From positions 434,001 to 498,000 of the forward strand of contig CAVZKG010000004.1 in assembly GCA_963775805.1 (NCBI GenBank): a stretch of 64,000 nucleotides of DNA, in the 5' to 3' direction. Source of the stretch: JAFAMB01 sp963775805 (GTDB lineage Bacteria > Verrucomicrobiota > Verrucomicrobiia > Chthoniobacterales > JAFAMB01). Below are positions 52,772 through 62,366 of this stretch, in pieces (the first letter of the stretch is position 1; each line of letters starts with the position of its first letter). The notes under the pieces were generated by a model that did not search any database, was not told the DNA's origin, and worked only from the letters and a program-made list of their open reading frames with translations. A program made the position numbers and the translations under genes.

Positions 52772-53790
52772 TGAATTCTATTTTGGTGATCCAGCTGAAG
52801 CGGGTCGGGGACGTTATTGCGACGACGCCGGCTCTGCGCGCGCTCCGGAAACTCTATCCGAAGGCTCATATCACACTGTTACTTGCGGAATACTCTGCGG
52901 CCGTTGCCCCTGCCATTGCAGCGCAAATCAATGAACTCTGGATCTACAAGCGAGGCGCGTCGTTCAAGTTCTGGTTCGATCTAGCTCAAAAAGGTTTTGA
53001 TCTCGCTCTCGATTTTACCGGAAACGATCGTTCCGCTCTGATCATGTTTCTATCAAAGGCCGCGCGAAGGATCGGATTCAGCTTCGTTGCGAAACGTCCA
53101 GCGCGTTCATGGGTTTATACTGGTCTCGTTGAGTCTTCCGTCCGAGAGAGGCATACGATCGATCATTATACTGACCTTGTTCGATCTTTGGGGGATATCG
53201 GACCCGATCAGGGGATGTTTCTAGAGCTGAACTCCACCATTGATCGCTCGGCGGAAACGCTCCGACGCGGAATCGGCGTTCCTGGTCCGTATATGGTGAT
53301 TCACCCGGGATCAGCCCGGCACGAAAAATTTTGGCTTCCTGATCGCTGGGCGAAAGCAATTCAGTACGCGCGAAGCCGTTTGCTATTGCCCTGTTTGATC
53401 ACAGGAGGCCCAGCGCCAACCGAGCTCCGGCATGTGGCAGATATTCTCGCCGAGTTGCCTGGTTCAACGGGGGTAATCAATCTTGCCGGGCGGATAGATT
53501 TCCTGCTGAGCGCCGCAATTATTCGGCATGCCACCTGTTTTGTCGGCGTGGACACAGCCGCGGCGCACGCGGCTGCAGCGTTTGGCCGACCCGAACTTGT
53601 TTTGTTCGGGCCAACAAACCCTTTCCATTGGCGCCCGAGACATGCCGCTTCCGTAGTCGTCCGAGCCGGGTACCCCGAACCACTCGATCATTTTGAACCG
53701 CGGCAAAAAGGGTATCCCATGACGGAGTTGTCGACCGAAAGTGTGATTCGTGGTATGGACACCCTTTTCAGGAATCTGGACGAGCATTAA
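52771..53790 (+). CDS. GT9-family glycosyltransferase (heptosyltransferase-like)
   Basis: A 339-residue GT9 enzyme: ILVIQLKRVGDVIATTPALR at the start, YMVIHPGSARHEKFWLPDRW in the middle and CFVGVDTAAAHAAAAFGRP followed by LFGPTNPFHWRPR, all typical of ADP-heptose:LPS transferases. It adds a sugar to the LPS core on the cytoplasmic membrane face. It overlaps the upstream GT4 gene by one base and is followed by an MsbA-like exporter 20 bp later. Confidence 0.88.
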   Translation: MNSILVIQLKRVGDVIATTPALRALRKLYPKAHITLLLAEYSAAVAPAIAAQINELWIYKRGASFKFWFDLAQKGFDLALDFTGNDRSALIMFLSKAARRIGFSFVAKRPARSWVYTGLVESSVRERHTIDHYTDLVRSLGDIGPDQGMFLELNSTIDRSAETLRRGIGVPGPYMVIHPGSARHEKFWLPDRWAKAIQYARSRLLLPCLITGGPAPTELRHVADILAELPGSTGVINLAGRIDFLLSAAIIRHATCFVGVDTAAAHAAAAFGRPELVLFGPTNPFHWRPRHAASVVVRAGYPEPLDHFEPRQKGYPMTELSTESVIRGMDTLFRNLDEH

Positions 53791-53809
53791 TCTGCACATC
53801 GGGCTAAGC

Positions 53810-55645
53810 ATGGCAAAAAAAAGACCTTCCCCACGCGAATTCGTACGGATGCTGGTTGGGCCGTATCGGGATCTTTTTCCGTTTCTGCGACCACATTTGT
53901 TTCGATTCATTCTGGCGCTGGCTTTCGGGGCCTTTTTCGGCGTGATCTCCGGAATGATGCCGCTCGTATTGAATTACGTTAACTCACAGATCTTTCCGGG
54001 TGGCAGGAACAAAGTCGACATCCTCAAAGACGCCATGAACGGGACAGGCACTGGGATCGATTCCGTCATTCTGGTCTGCTCGGCGATCCCGCTCATTATC
54101 ATCTTACGGAGCCTATGTGATTATTTGAACAGCTATTACATGGCCTGGGTAGCGCTACGCGTGCTGTCAGACATCCGGAGCAAGCTCTATTCTCATATCC
54201 TCAGCCAATCCCTGGAGTTTTTTAACCGCGAGCGATCCGGAAACCTTATCTCGCGCGTGGCAAATGATACCCGCATGGCGCAGACGGCTCTCACGAGCAT
54301 TAGCAGTGACCTGATCAAACAACCACTGACGATTATCAGCGCGCTTGCCGTCCTTATCCGTCTGGATTGGAAATTCACGATCGTCAGTCTTCTTCTCTTC
54401 CCTGTCTGCCTCGTGCCAATCGTTTATTACGGAAAGAAGGTTCGACGCCAGGGGAAACTCGAAGAGGAACGGGTGGGATCCATCATGTCGATGCTGCAGG
54501 AAAGCTTTGCCGGCATCCGTGTGATCAAAGCCTTTGCGCGCGAAAAACGGGAATCAGAGAATTTCGAAAAGCTCAGCCATGAACAATTCAAAAGCGGTGT
54601 GCGCGTTCGAAAGGCAATTGAGATTGTGAGCCCGATGGTCGAGGCCGTCACATCCCTTGGTGTCGGTCTGGCGCTCTTTTACGTCTGGTATGCGCATCTC
54701 AGCGCCGCCAAGTTCCTGGCGCTTCTAGCCGGCATGTTCGTGCTGTACGATCCGGTCAAAAAACTCAGCCGCATTCACCTGATCATGCAGCAGTGTTTCA
54801 ACGCCACGAATAATATTTTCGAAATCATGAATCGCAAACCGGCGATCCAGGATAAACCTGATGCGGTGGCAATAGGCCGCCGCAGCGAGGGAGATATTCG
54901 ACTGGAGAACATTACTTTTCGTTATCGGCCCGGTTTACCGGCAGCCGTGCATGATTTGAGTCTGCATATCGCGCCTGGAAAATATTACGCTCTGGTCGGG
55001 TCCAGTGGTGCCGGAAAAAGCACGATTCTTTCCTTGCTGCTCCGATTTTATGAGCCGGAAGCGGGGATCGTTCGCCTCGATGGGCTGGACATCAACTCGC
55101 TGAAGCAGACTTCTCTGCGCGAGCAGATCGGCATGGTCTCCCAGGAGACTTTCCTATTTCACGACTCGATCTTGAATAATATTCGCTTCGGCCGATTGGA
55201 CGCATCCAAAGAAGAGGTGATCGACGCGGCGAAACAGGCTTACGCGCATGACTTCATTGTGAATCAACCGAACGGGTACGAGACCGTGATCGGTGACAAA
55301 GGGTGTCTTTTGTCAGGAGGTCAGCAGCAACGTGTTTCAATCGCGCGCGCCCTACTCAAAAATGCGCCTGTGTTGTTGCTGGACGAAGCTATGTCGGCGC
55401 TCGATTCCGAAGCGGAACGAGAGATCCAGGCGGCGTTGGATCGTTTATCGGAGGGACGCACGGTCATCGCTATCGCCCACCGGTTGTCGACCGTACTCAA
55501 AGCCGATCAGATTGTCGTAATGGACCGAGGCGAAATTCGCGAGACCGGCACGCACCGCGAACTTCTTGAGAGTTCGACGATCTATCGCAGACTTTACGAT
55601 CTGCAGTTTAACGTGCAAGCCGACGAATTAGCGGGAGTGGCGTAA
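53810..55645 (+). CDS. msbA: MsbA-like ABC exporter
   Basis: A 611-residue half-transporter: about six membrane helices in the first 330 residues, with the coupling ENFEKLSHEQFKSGVRVR-type region, then the ATPase with ALVGSSGAGKSTILSLLLRF, LSGGQQQRVSIARALLK, VLLLDEAMSALDSEAE and HRLSTV. It is homologous to the lipid A flippase MsbA and, given two LPS-type glycosyltransferases just upstream, probably exports a lipid-linked sugar or lipid A core. ATG 53810 is used, not the earlier frame start inside the GT9 gene. Confidence 0.85.
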   Translation: MAKKRPSPREFVRMLVGPYRDLFPFLRPHLFRFILALAFGAFFGVISGMMPLVLNYVNSQIFPGGRNKVDILKDAMNGTGTGIDSVILVCSAIPLIIILRSLCDYLNSYYMAWVALRVLSDIRSKLYSHILSQSLEFFNRERSGNLISRVANDTRMAQTALTSISSDLIKQPLTIISALAVLIRLDWKFTIVSLLLFPVCLVPIVYYGKKVRRQGKLEEERVGSIMSMLQESFAGIRVIKAFAREKRESENFEKLSHEQFKSGVRVRKAIEIVSPMVEAVTSLGVGLALFYVWYAHLSAAKFLALLAGMFVLYDPVKKLSRIHLIMQQCFNATNNIFEIMNRKPAIQDKPDAVAIGRRSEGDIRLENITFRYRPGLPAAVHDLSLHIAPGKYYALVGSSGAGKSTILSLLLRFYEPEAGIVRLDGLDINSLKQTSLREQIGMVSQETFLFHDSILNNIRFGRLDASKEEVIDAAKQAYAHDFIVNQPNGYETVIGDKGCLLSGGQQQRVSIARALLKNAPVLLLDEAMSALDSEAEREIQAALDRLSEGRTVIAIAHRLSTVLKADQIVVMDRGEIRETGTHRELLESSTIYRRLYDLQFNVQADELAGVA

Positions 55646-55723
55646 GGAAGACTCGCCGCGAAATCGCGGCGGAGCCGCAACCAAATGACAATTGGTTCAA
55701 AGGTAGAATTGGCCTTCGGCCAT

Positions 55724-56815
55724 CTAAGTGCAGTGAATTTCTCTTTCCTGATCCGGCCCAACAATGGTGGGATCGCTCGATTGACGAATGATAAGGCTTG
55801 TGGGGAGGATTGTCCGCAGCGGTCTCTTTTCCTCGAGCAACGCCGCCACGGCCGCACGTCCTTTTTCTTGGAACGGTTGACGCACGGTCGTCAGTTGCGG
55901 TGCGCTCATTTTCGCCGCGGGGATGTCATCGAAGCCGACCACGGCTAATTCTCCCGGAATGCTAAGTTGATACTTGCGCGCAACCTCCATCACCCCAAGG
56001 GCTAACCGGTCACTCGTCGCCAGGATCGCGGTCGGACGAAGTTTTTTCTTAAGGAAGTATTCCGCCGCAGTTCTGCCCCCCTCCTCGCTGCTCAGGGGAC
56101 ATTCCCATATTTCAACTGAAGTCTCAGGCCCCTCAGGCAGAAGGGCACGTAGATACGCCTGCATCCGACGCCGGGCTACTTCGAAGCAAGCTTTTTTTAA
56201 ACGTTTCTTGTCGATTGGCCCAGTGTATCCATCGGCGTGCAATGGGAATGTCACAATGCCGATTCTTTTGTGCCCAAGGGCCTTAATGTGCTGCGCGCAG
56301 GCGCGGGCCGCTGCGCCATCTTCGATCCCGATAAACGGGACGTTGGGGAGCAGGAATTGGTCGACAACGACCATCGGCAGGCCCCGATCGACGAGCGTTT
56401 GGATGGTCAGCGCATCTTTCGGCATCGTGTAAATGATGAGACCGTCAACGGCGGCGCCCCGAATGATGCTCTCATAGTCTTCGCCACATTGCAGTAGCAG
56501 TAACCCGAGACGTCGTGCGCTACACGCTTCGGCCACCCCACTCAAGAATCCGGCGGCCGCTGGGTCTTGAAAAACATGGTAGAGCGGGGAGGCGTACACA
56601 ACGGCGATGGAACCAGCAAAACCTCTTCGCAGCATCCTCGCCGCTGGATTCGGTCCCGAATAGTTGAGCGATCGCGCGGTGGCCAGGATTTTCTCCCTTA
56701 ACTCGGGTGACAGCTGATCGGGCCGGCTAAATGCGTAGGAGACGGAAGCGACAGAAACGCCAACGACTTTGGCCACATCGGTTAGGGTGCCCCGGTCTTT
56801 CAAGGAAGGTCTCAT
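55724..56815 (-). CDS. LacI-family transcriptional regulator
   Basis: A 363-residue repressor: N-terminal HTH with hinge (TLTDVAKVVGVSVASVSYAF, LRRGFAGSIAVVY), then the periplasmic-binding-protein fold, with PMVVVDQFLLPNVPFIGIED and LAVVGFDDIPAAKMSAPQLT at its end. The divergent neighbour encodes a beta-helix protein, and two near-identical palindromic sites lie between them, so it probably controls that gene and itself in response to a sugar. Confidence 0.92.
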   Translation of the reverse strand: MRPSLKDRGTLTDVAKVVGVSVASVSYAFSRPDQLSPELREKILATARSLNYSGPNPAARMLRRGFAGSIAVVYASPLYHVFQDPAAAGFLSGVAEACSARRLGLLLLQCGEDYESIIRGAAVDGLIIYTMPKDALTIQTLVDRGLPMVVVDQFLLPNVPFIGIEDGAAARACAQHIKALGHKRIGIVTFPLHADGYTGPIDKKRLKKACFEVARRRMQAYLRALLPEGPETSVEIWECPLSSEEGGRTAAEYFLKKKLRPTAILATSDRLALGVMEVARKYQLSIPGELAVVGFDDIPAAKMSAPQLTTVRQPFQEKGRAAVAALLEEKRPLRTILPTSLIIRQSSDPTIVGPDQEREIHCT

Positions 56816-56838
56816 TCGCGTGCAACTTAGCGCGATTT

Positions 56839-56885
56839 ACTTAAAGCATTAAATTTCTTTTTGACTTCTAAACTTAAAGCATTAA
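56839..56885. promoter_or_regulatory. Paired LacI-type operators
   Basis: ACTTAAAGCATTAA occurs twice, at 56839-56852 and 56872-56885, 33 bp apart. Each is a near-palindrome around a central GC, as in LacI-family operators. The first lies 24 bp upstream of the regulator's start. DNA looping or self-repression is an inference. Confidence 0.7.
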
Positions 56886-56889
56886 GTAT
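56861..56889 (+). promoter_or_regulatory. Putative promoter of the beta-helix gene
   Basis: TTGACT (56861-56866) and TAAGTAT (about 56883-56889) are spaced by 16-17 bp like a sigma-70 promoter. The second operator occupies the spacer, so a repressor bound there would block polymerase. Confidence 0.4.
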
Positions 56890-57028
56890 TGCTGCTGCCT
56901 CGATAGCTTAAGGACGCTACCCCCCACGGACGCTCGATATGGAACTACGGCATCTCCAATGTTTCTCAGCCGTAACCTTTTTCTCCGAAAGACCCGAACA
57001 GACAGACAAACATTAACCTTCCAATCCT

Positions 57029-59719
57029 ATGTCCTTTCCTCCATTTCGATTTGCTATCCCACTGATTCTTCTTACCGCCTCAATACAATCCGCCCTCGCC
57101 TCTCCGGGCGCATCGGTTCCCTGGATAAGCTATTACTCCAAGGAAATGACTACCAACGGAACGCGAATGGGTCCTGGCTACCAGCCGTTCACCGTTGAGG
57201 CGGAATCCGCGGAGCGAAAATGCATTAAGCTCTCCGAAACTGGACAGTATGTCGAATTCAAAGCTCGCGAATGGGCTAATAGTCTGGTTGTACGATATAG
57301 CATCCCAGACACGGCGACCGGGGGAGGGTTTGATTCGACCATAAGCCTCTATAAGAATGGTGTGTTTGTTCAAAAACTTGCTGTCACCTCAAAATACTCC
57401 TGGCTTTACGGCTTTTATTCTTGGACCAACAATCCGTCCGACGGTTTTCCCCGAAATTTCTATAATGAAGTCCGGCTGCTGGGTCTCAATTTCGCGCCAA
57501 ACGACAAAATACGTCTCCAGAAGGATGCAAGCGATGCGTCGCCTTACTATATCGTCACCCTGGTCGATTTAGAGAAGGTTCCGACTCCCGGAGCGATGCC
57601 GGCGACGGGTGATTGGCTTTCGGTCAAAAACGCTCCGTACAATGCAGCCGGTAACGGGGTCACGGATGATTCAGCCGCGATTGTTAACTGCATCAGAGAT
57701 GCAATTATTCAGCACAAAAAAGTCTGGATACCGGCAGGTAATTACCTGGTCACGCACGACATCACCAGCACCATTCCAGGCGACTTGGGTTTACATGATG
57801 TCACGATTCAAGGTGCGGGTATGTGGCAAACAAACTTAGTCGGTGATCCCAATCTGTATTCCGATCAAACCCGCCGGGTACGCGTGATAGGGGGCGGCAG
57901 CAATGTTCATCTGGCTGATTTCTCGATTCAGGGAAAACTCAATTACCGGAGCGATCCGGAAGAAAACGATGGCCTCTTTGGTTCCTATGGCACCGGATCC
58001 ACAATCGACCGGATTTGGGTAGAACATACCAAAGTTGGATTTTGGCCGAGTAACTCAAACGGATTGGTCATCCGTGATTGCCGTATGCGGGATCTGATCG
58101 CGGATGGATACAACCTGAATGTCGGGATGCGGAATACACTGGTATTCAATTGCACCGCCCGCGGCACTGGCGACGACTCCTTTGCCATATGGCCTACCAC
58201 CCCTGATATTACGCAGGCGATTCCGGCTTCGCAGGTTTATGCTCCTGGGTATAACGTAATTGATCATTGTACCGCCGAACTCAATTTCGTAGCGAGCGGA
58301 GGCGCGATTTACGGCGCCCCAGGCAATCAGATTACAAACTGCTTGTTTCGGGACATCAGTGTTGGCTGCGGCATCCTGATCAGTGGGCTTTTTGGAGAAG
58401 GAACTAACTACTTCAGCGGGTCTACAACGGTCGCCAATTGCGATCTGATTCGCACCGGCGGCTATGATTCAAACACACCTGGATGGTGGGCTGGGCTCAG
58501 GCTCGCGATGAATTCCGCAGGAGTTACTAACGCCGGACTGCCAGGCCTGACCGTTTCGAATGTAAATATAGAAGACAGTCTTGCCTACGGAGTTGCAATC
58601 GAGGCTAGTCAACCGTTGGACAATGCGATCCTGAGTAATGTGCATATCGGAAATTTCGGCCTGGCGCAGCCTGGTTTCCATGCGGTTTGGGCTAATCCGC
58701 AGGCGGTGGGAAGCATGACCATCAAAAATTCAACGATCAGTGAGAAACCGAAAAATGAATCGAGCACTTTCGCATTCAACTTGAACAACGTCACGGTGAG
58801 CGAATCCCGTCCCGTCATTCCAACTAGCTTCACCGCCACCGAAGTCTGGCTCCGGCAGGGCACTGCTCAGGTTACCTTAAGCTGGCTTCCATCGCCATTT
58901 GCGACCAGCTACACCGTAAAACGAGCGACATCCCCTCGCGGACCTTTTCTCCCAATAGGCACCACGACGAGTAGCAGTTATGTGGATGACGCGCGCGGAG
59001 GCGGGTCCTTCTACTATGCCGTTTCCGGGTCGAATCAGTATGGGGAATCCTCTGATTCGCTGGCTGCGACGCCGGTTTTGAGCGACGGCATGACATTAAC
59101 GGCAGGAACGTTTAAAGATGACTCCGTTCTTCGTTTAGTTAGTTCTCCCGGGCGTATCGCAGGCTCGGCAGGATTAGGTGAAAATACGCCCGCCGAGCAA
59201 ACTGCGAACAGTTACCTGTTCCAAGGTTATAGTGACACTCTGGGTAGCTCCGGCACTTACTCAGGCAGCAATACGACTGGCACAATCACAGTCGGAAACT
59301 ATGTGGGGCAGCGTAGTGGTCTCTTGTCCCAAGCCAACACCGGCGATCCGGCTTTTAACTCTGTTTTGAACAACGCGGTGAACGGTTCCACCCAAAACAT
59401 TGCAGTTACACTAAACAACTTAACGGTTGGTAAGATCTACAACGTCTTATTCTTTGAAACCGACGCCGCAGATCAGGAACCTCGCGGTTTTGCTGTCGCC
59501 TCGGGGACGGTGCAAAGCCCTACCTTATGGTTCGCGTTCGATCCGAATCAATATTACGTAGGTTCTTACGTTCTTGGGACTTTTACTGCGACCAGCACAA
59601 ATCAAACGTTCAATGTTGGCATCAGTTATACGAATTCCACCTACGCTCTGCTTTCGACCGTTACCTCGCAACTTAATGCGGTCTTAGTCGGGACACCAGA
59701 CTCAGGCAGCGGTCAGTAA
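57029..59719 (+). CDS. Secreted right-handed beta-helix protein (carbohydrate-active)
   Basis: An 896-residue secreted protein: signal FAIPLILLTASIQSALA, then a CBM-like domain (FTVEAESAERKCIKLSETG), then a parallel beta-helix starting DWLSVKNAPYNAAGNGVTDD and running through DCRMRDLIADGYNLNVGMRN and CTARGTGDDSFAIWPTTPD. It ends with a fibronectin type III domain (QVTLSWLPSPFATSYTVKRA) and an extra beta-sandwich. This fits a polysaccharide lyase or hydrolase; it recalls mycodextranase/GH87 layout, but the class and substrate cannot be fixed. It is controlled by the divergent LacI-type gene. Confidence 0.75.
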   Translation: MSFPPFRFAIPLILLTASIQSALASPGASVPWISYYSKEMTTNGTRMGPGYQPFTVEAESAERKCIKLSETGQYVEFKAREWANSLVVRYSIPDTATGGGFDSTISLYKNGVFVQKLAVTSKYSWLYGFYSWTNNPSDGFPRNFYNEVRLLGLNFAPNDKIRLQKDASDASPYYIVTLVDLEKVPTPGAMPATGDWLSVKNAPYNAAGNGVTDDSAAIVNCIRDAIIQHKKVWIPAGNYLVTHDITSTIPGDLGLHDVTIQGAGMWQTNLVGDPNLYSDQTRRVRVIGGGSNVHLADFSIQGKLNYRSDPEENDGLFGSYGTGSTIDRIWVEHTKVGFWPSNSNGLVIRDCRMRDLIADGYNLNVGMRNTLVFNCTARGTGDDSFAIWPTTPDITQAIPASQVYAPGYNVIDHCTAELNFVASGGAIYGAPGNQITNCLFRDISVGCGILISGLFGEGTNYFSGSTTVANCDLIRTGGYDSNTPGWWAGLRLAMNSAGVTNAGLPGLTVSNVNIEDSLAYGVAIEASQPLDNAILSNVHIGNFGLAQPGFHAVWANPQAVGSMTIKNSTISEKPKNESSTFAFNLNNVTVSESRPVIPTSFTATEVWLRQGTAQVTLSWLPSPFATSYTVKRATSPRGPFLPIGTTTSSSYVDDARGGGSFYYAVSGSNQYGESSDSLAATPVLSDGMTLTAGTFKDDSVLRLVSSPGRIAGSAGLGENTPAEQTANSYLFQGYSDTLGSSGTYSGSNTTGTITVGNYVGQRSGLLSQANTGDPAFNSVLNNAVNGSTQNIAVTLNNLTVGKIYNVLFFETDAADQEPRGFAVASGTVQSPTLWFAFDPNQYYVGSYVLGTFTATSTNQTFNVGISYTNSTYALLSTVTSQLNAVLVGTPDSGSGQ

Positions 59720-59871
59720 AAAACCTTGGTGAAGCGGGCCCGGGATGATGGCTTAGCCCGAAAAACTCACAAAAGAAGTAGCAAAGCGGCGTATTGGTTC
59801 TTTAAGGCACTGGTATCAAGACAGTTAACCTTAATCTGCCAAACGCCGCATCTGTGATGAATCTGCACGGC

Positions 59872-60276
59872 CTATTGCTGGCCTTCGCGTTTTGCGATTG
59901 CATCCTGAAGAAAAGCTCGGTGGCGTTCGCGGAAATGTTCAAGGCCTTTTTGTTGTTCGGGGTTCAGCCCTGGCTCGATTTCCGTCAATACGGCGTCCAG
60001 TGCGTCGCTGACCTGTTGCATAGACTGGATCTGGATAGACTGCATTTGTTTGACCGCAGATTCAACACGTGGACGAATTTTTTCGGCTTGCTCTGGAGTG
60101 AGATGTGCCGCACGCGTCAATCTTTTGGTCAAATCGTCAGTCCAGGTGTGATAATTGTGCTGAGAACCGGGTAACCCGGACCGGCGTATCAGTGAACGCG
60201 TGATCAGAGACCCGGTGAGACCGCCTGTCAGAAAAAGGACAGCGAATACCAGGATTAGTTTCCAATTGGATCCCAT
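59872..60276 (-). CDS. Spy/CpxP-like periplasmic protein
   Basis: A 134-residue protein with an N-terminal membrane segment (KLILVFAVLFLTGGLTGSLI) and an all-helical body with the LTxxQ-type motif AHLTPEQAEKIRPRVE and a second LNPEQQKGLEHF. This is the Spy/ZraP/heavy-metal-resistance sensor fold, which acts as an envelope chaperone or stress sensor. It overlaps the anti-sigma-like gene (60255) by 22 bp, so the three form one unit. Confidence 0.78.
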   Translation of the reverse strand: MGSNWKLILVFAVLFLTGGLTGSLITRSLIRRSGLPGSQHNYHTWTDDLTKRLTRAAHLTPEQAEKIRPRVESAVKQMQSIQIQSMQQVSDALDAVLTEIEPGLNPEQQKGLEHFRERHRAFLQDAIAKREGQQ

Positions 60277-60548
60277 ACGGAGTAGGCCATCTCGACTGCC
60301 GACTCCTGGTCATCGGATCCCGACGCGTTCGCCGTTTCGATGTTGATTCCCAGAACCGTTCCGAGGATGACCAGCGCGGTTGTCACAGATAATATCGATG
60401 CCCGAAGAAAGGCCTTGTTCTCTTGCAGGCTGATGCGGTGTCGTCTCAGGACGTTTTCGGCGAAGTCGGAAGGCATCGCGGGGTTCCCCACGCATTCCGC
60501 GTGGCGCGCAGCGGCAAAAAGCCGTTCAACGTTCTCTTCCTCTTTCAT
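60255..60548 (-). CDS. Anti-sigma-like membrane protein
   Basis: A 97-residue protein with a soluble N-terminal part (ERLFAAARHAECVGNPAMPSD, FAENVLRRHRISLQENKAFL) and one membrane helix (ASILSVTTALVILGTVLG). It sits between the ECF sigma gene (4-bp ATGA overlap) and the Spy-like gene, so the likely job is to hold the sigma factor at the membrane until envelope stress. I cannot identify a zinc anti-sigma motif. Confidence 0.65.
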   Translation of the reverse strand: MKEEENVERLFAAARHAECVGNPAMPSDFAENVLRRHRISLQENKAFLRASILSVTTALVILGTVLGINIETANASGSDDQESAVEMAYSVWDPIGN

Positions 60549-61120
60549 TTTTCCAGTCGTTTTACAGCGGTAGCGAGCTTTTGTCTCGCCCGAAACGCGG
60601 TAACCTTGACTTTAGACGGTTTCCAACCGGTCAGGTCACAAATTTCCGCAACTGATTTTTCCTCAAGGTACAGCCACTGGACGACGAGCCTTTCCGCGGG
60701 CTTCAAGACCAATAACAACTTACCCAATACTTCGCGGCTCTCTTCGGGGGATTGTTCCGGGGGTTGACTCGAATTTTCTTTGAGATTCTCCAGGATCGCT
60801 TGTTGGTCCTCGCTGAAGTCGGACCACCGGTACTCGGGACGATTCCGTTGTTTTCTCAGATGATCGATACAGGTATTGACCGAAATACGCGATACCCAGT
60901 GCTCGAACGGCATATCCGCACGGTACTGGTGCAACCGAGCGAATATTTTCAAAAAAATGTCCTGACACAAGTCTTCCTCCGATTCCCGTCTTGGTAGATG
61001 GTTCCGCGCGATCTTGAGTACCGAAGGATAAAGGCGTTTGACCAGCTCCCGGGCCGCCTCCTCGTCAGAAGTGCGGACGCGTGCAATCAGGTCTGAGAGT
61101 TCATCACGCTGCATTTTCAA
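60545..61120 (-). CDS. ECF RNA polymerase sigma factor
   Basis: A 191-residue ECF sigma: region 2 with LVKRLYPSVLKIARNHLPR, EEDLCQDIFLKIFARLHQY and FEHWVSRISVNTCIDHLRKQ, region 4 with LKPAERLVVQWLYLEEKSVA, then EICDLTGWKPSKVKVTAFRA. It is followed by an overlapping anti-sigma-like gene and a Spy-like protein, an arrangement known from metal- or envelope-stress systems. The sigma probably drives this operon too, but no promoter was defined. Confidence 0.9.
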   Translation of the reverse strand: MKMQRDELSDLIARVRTSDEEAARELVKRLYPSVLKIARNHLPRRESEEDLCQDIFLKIFARLHQYRADMPFEHWVSRISVNTCIDHLRKQRNRPEYRWSDFSEDQQAILENLKENSSQPPEQSPEESREVLGKLLLVLKPAERLVVQWLYLEEKSVAEICDLTGWKPSKVKVTAFRARQKLATAVKRLEK

Positions 61121-61248
61121 CGATGCGGTTACGATGCCGTCAAAGAGATTTGAATTTCCTGATTGCGATTTTGTGTGTTCATTCGTGAAAATGCGCGGCG
61201 AAAGTCACGCCAACATCAAAACTCAAATCGCAGAACATAAGGCCCACA

Positions 61249-61671
61249 ATGTCAATGTTTGACGAATTCAGAGATTTTGCCTTTAAGGGAAACGTTATCG
61301 ACCTTGCAGTCGGTGTCATCATCGGTGCAGCATTCGGCAAGATTGTGACGTCGCTGGTAAATAACATCTTCATGCCGGTCCTCGGCTTGATTCTCGGAAG
61401 AGTCGATTTCTCCAACCTATTTATCGTGCTGAACGGACAGCACGTAGCTTCGATCAAGGAGGCTTCCGACAAAGGAATACCGGTATTTGCCTACGGAATG
61501 TTTATAAACACGGTGATCGAGTTTCTGATCATCGCCTTCTGCTTGTTCCTGGTGATCAAGCAGGTGAACCGCTTCAAGAAACCGCCGGCCCCAGCACCTG
61601 CGGGTCCGACGCATGAAGAGGTTTTGCTCACTGAAATTCGAGATCTCCTGAAAGCCGGCCCGCGCGCCTGA
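61249..61671 (+). CDS. mscL: Large-conductance mechanosensitive channel
   Basis: A 140-residue MscL: the cytoplasmic N-helix MSMFDEFRDFAFKGNVIDLA, first membrane helix VGVIIGAAFGKIVTSLVNNI, periplasmic loop and second helix FINTVIEFLIIAFCLFLVIK, then a proline-rich linker and C-terminal helix. It opens under membrane tension to release solutes in hypo-osmotic shock. It is transcribed away from the stress-sigma operon; AAGG lies eight bases before the ATG. Confidence 0.95.
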   Translation: MSMFDEFRDFAFKGNVIDLAVGVIIGAAFGKIVTSLVNNIFMPVLGLILGRVDFSNLFIVLNGQHVASIKEASDKGIPVFAYGMFINTVIEFLIIAFCLFLVIKQVNRFKKPPAPAPAGPTHEEVLLTEIRDLLKAGPRA

Positions 61672-61793
61672 GTGTGACCGGTCCATTCTCCCTCCAGGAA
61701 ACTGCTCAGTAGCTTGCGATAACGACGGAAAGAGTGAACCGTCGAGCGCATCGCGGGCTATGAGCAGGTTCTCCGCCGGAAGAATGCTTTGCC

Positions 61794-61940
61794 TCATGCG
61801 AAATAAGCTGCCACGACGCACAGGATCAGCAGCAACAGGCACAATCCTCGAGCCAGCCACGACGGGCGTCCAGCAGAACCCCAGAAAAGGAGTACGCCCG
61901 CCACTACGCCCAGGATGATAATCGCGACAGCCAGCGCCAT
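61794..61940 (-). CDS. Small membrane peptide (48 residues)
   Basis: Reads MALAVAIIILGVVAGVLLFW, a short polar turn (GSAGRPSWLARG) and a second hydrophobic stretch (LCLLLLILCVVAAYFA). It is compatible with a two-helix membrane peptide. A GAAGG lies just before the ATG. Upstream, a better ribosome site (GGAG, six bases before ATG) sits at about 62001 in another frame, so a frameshifted or coupled start is possible. Function unknown. Confidence 0.45.
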   Translation of the reverse strand: MALAVAIIILGVVAGVLLFWGSAGRPSWLARGLCLLLLILCVVAAYFA

Positions 61941-62366
61941 TGCCTTCAATCCGAAGGCTTAAAGCATGCCAGAGATGCCTTTTTAGACGTAAATTGTTCA
62001 TAGAGAGCTCCTTAAATTCAAGCGAATGGACTAGATTATCCCCCAGAACATGCAGTGTGCACGCCGGTGCGAGCGTCATGCATGATACTGCAACCACCAG
62101 TATGCGGTGTCGCCGTCTGGGAGTATCGGCGTGTCGGCGAATACTTAGTTAGAATTGATCGTCTACTTGCTCCGCTTTGGAAGAGTCCTGGAGATACAAG
62201 GAACAACACGTCCGTGGCAAGCCCTTGCCCGCCGAAATGTCAAACATTTGATGTCGCCGCAAAGTTGTGTGATACGATTTTGGAACATTTCACCCGTTCG
62301 GTGCTCTAATGTAAAAGGTGTTAGCGCGATTGAGCGCTGGACTAAGTTTTCAAAAAGAAAATCGTC
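61941..62366. other. Intergenic region before the DsbD-like gene
   Basis: No gene recognised beyond the possible start near 62001 on the minus strand. It should carry the promoter of the DsbD-like gene. Confidence 0.35.
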
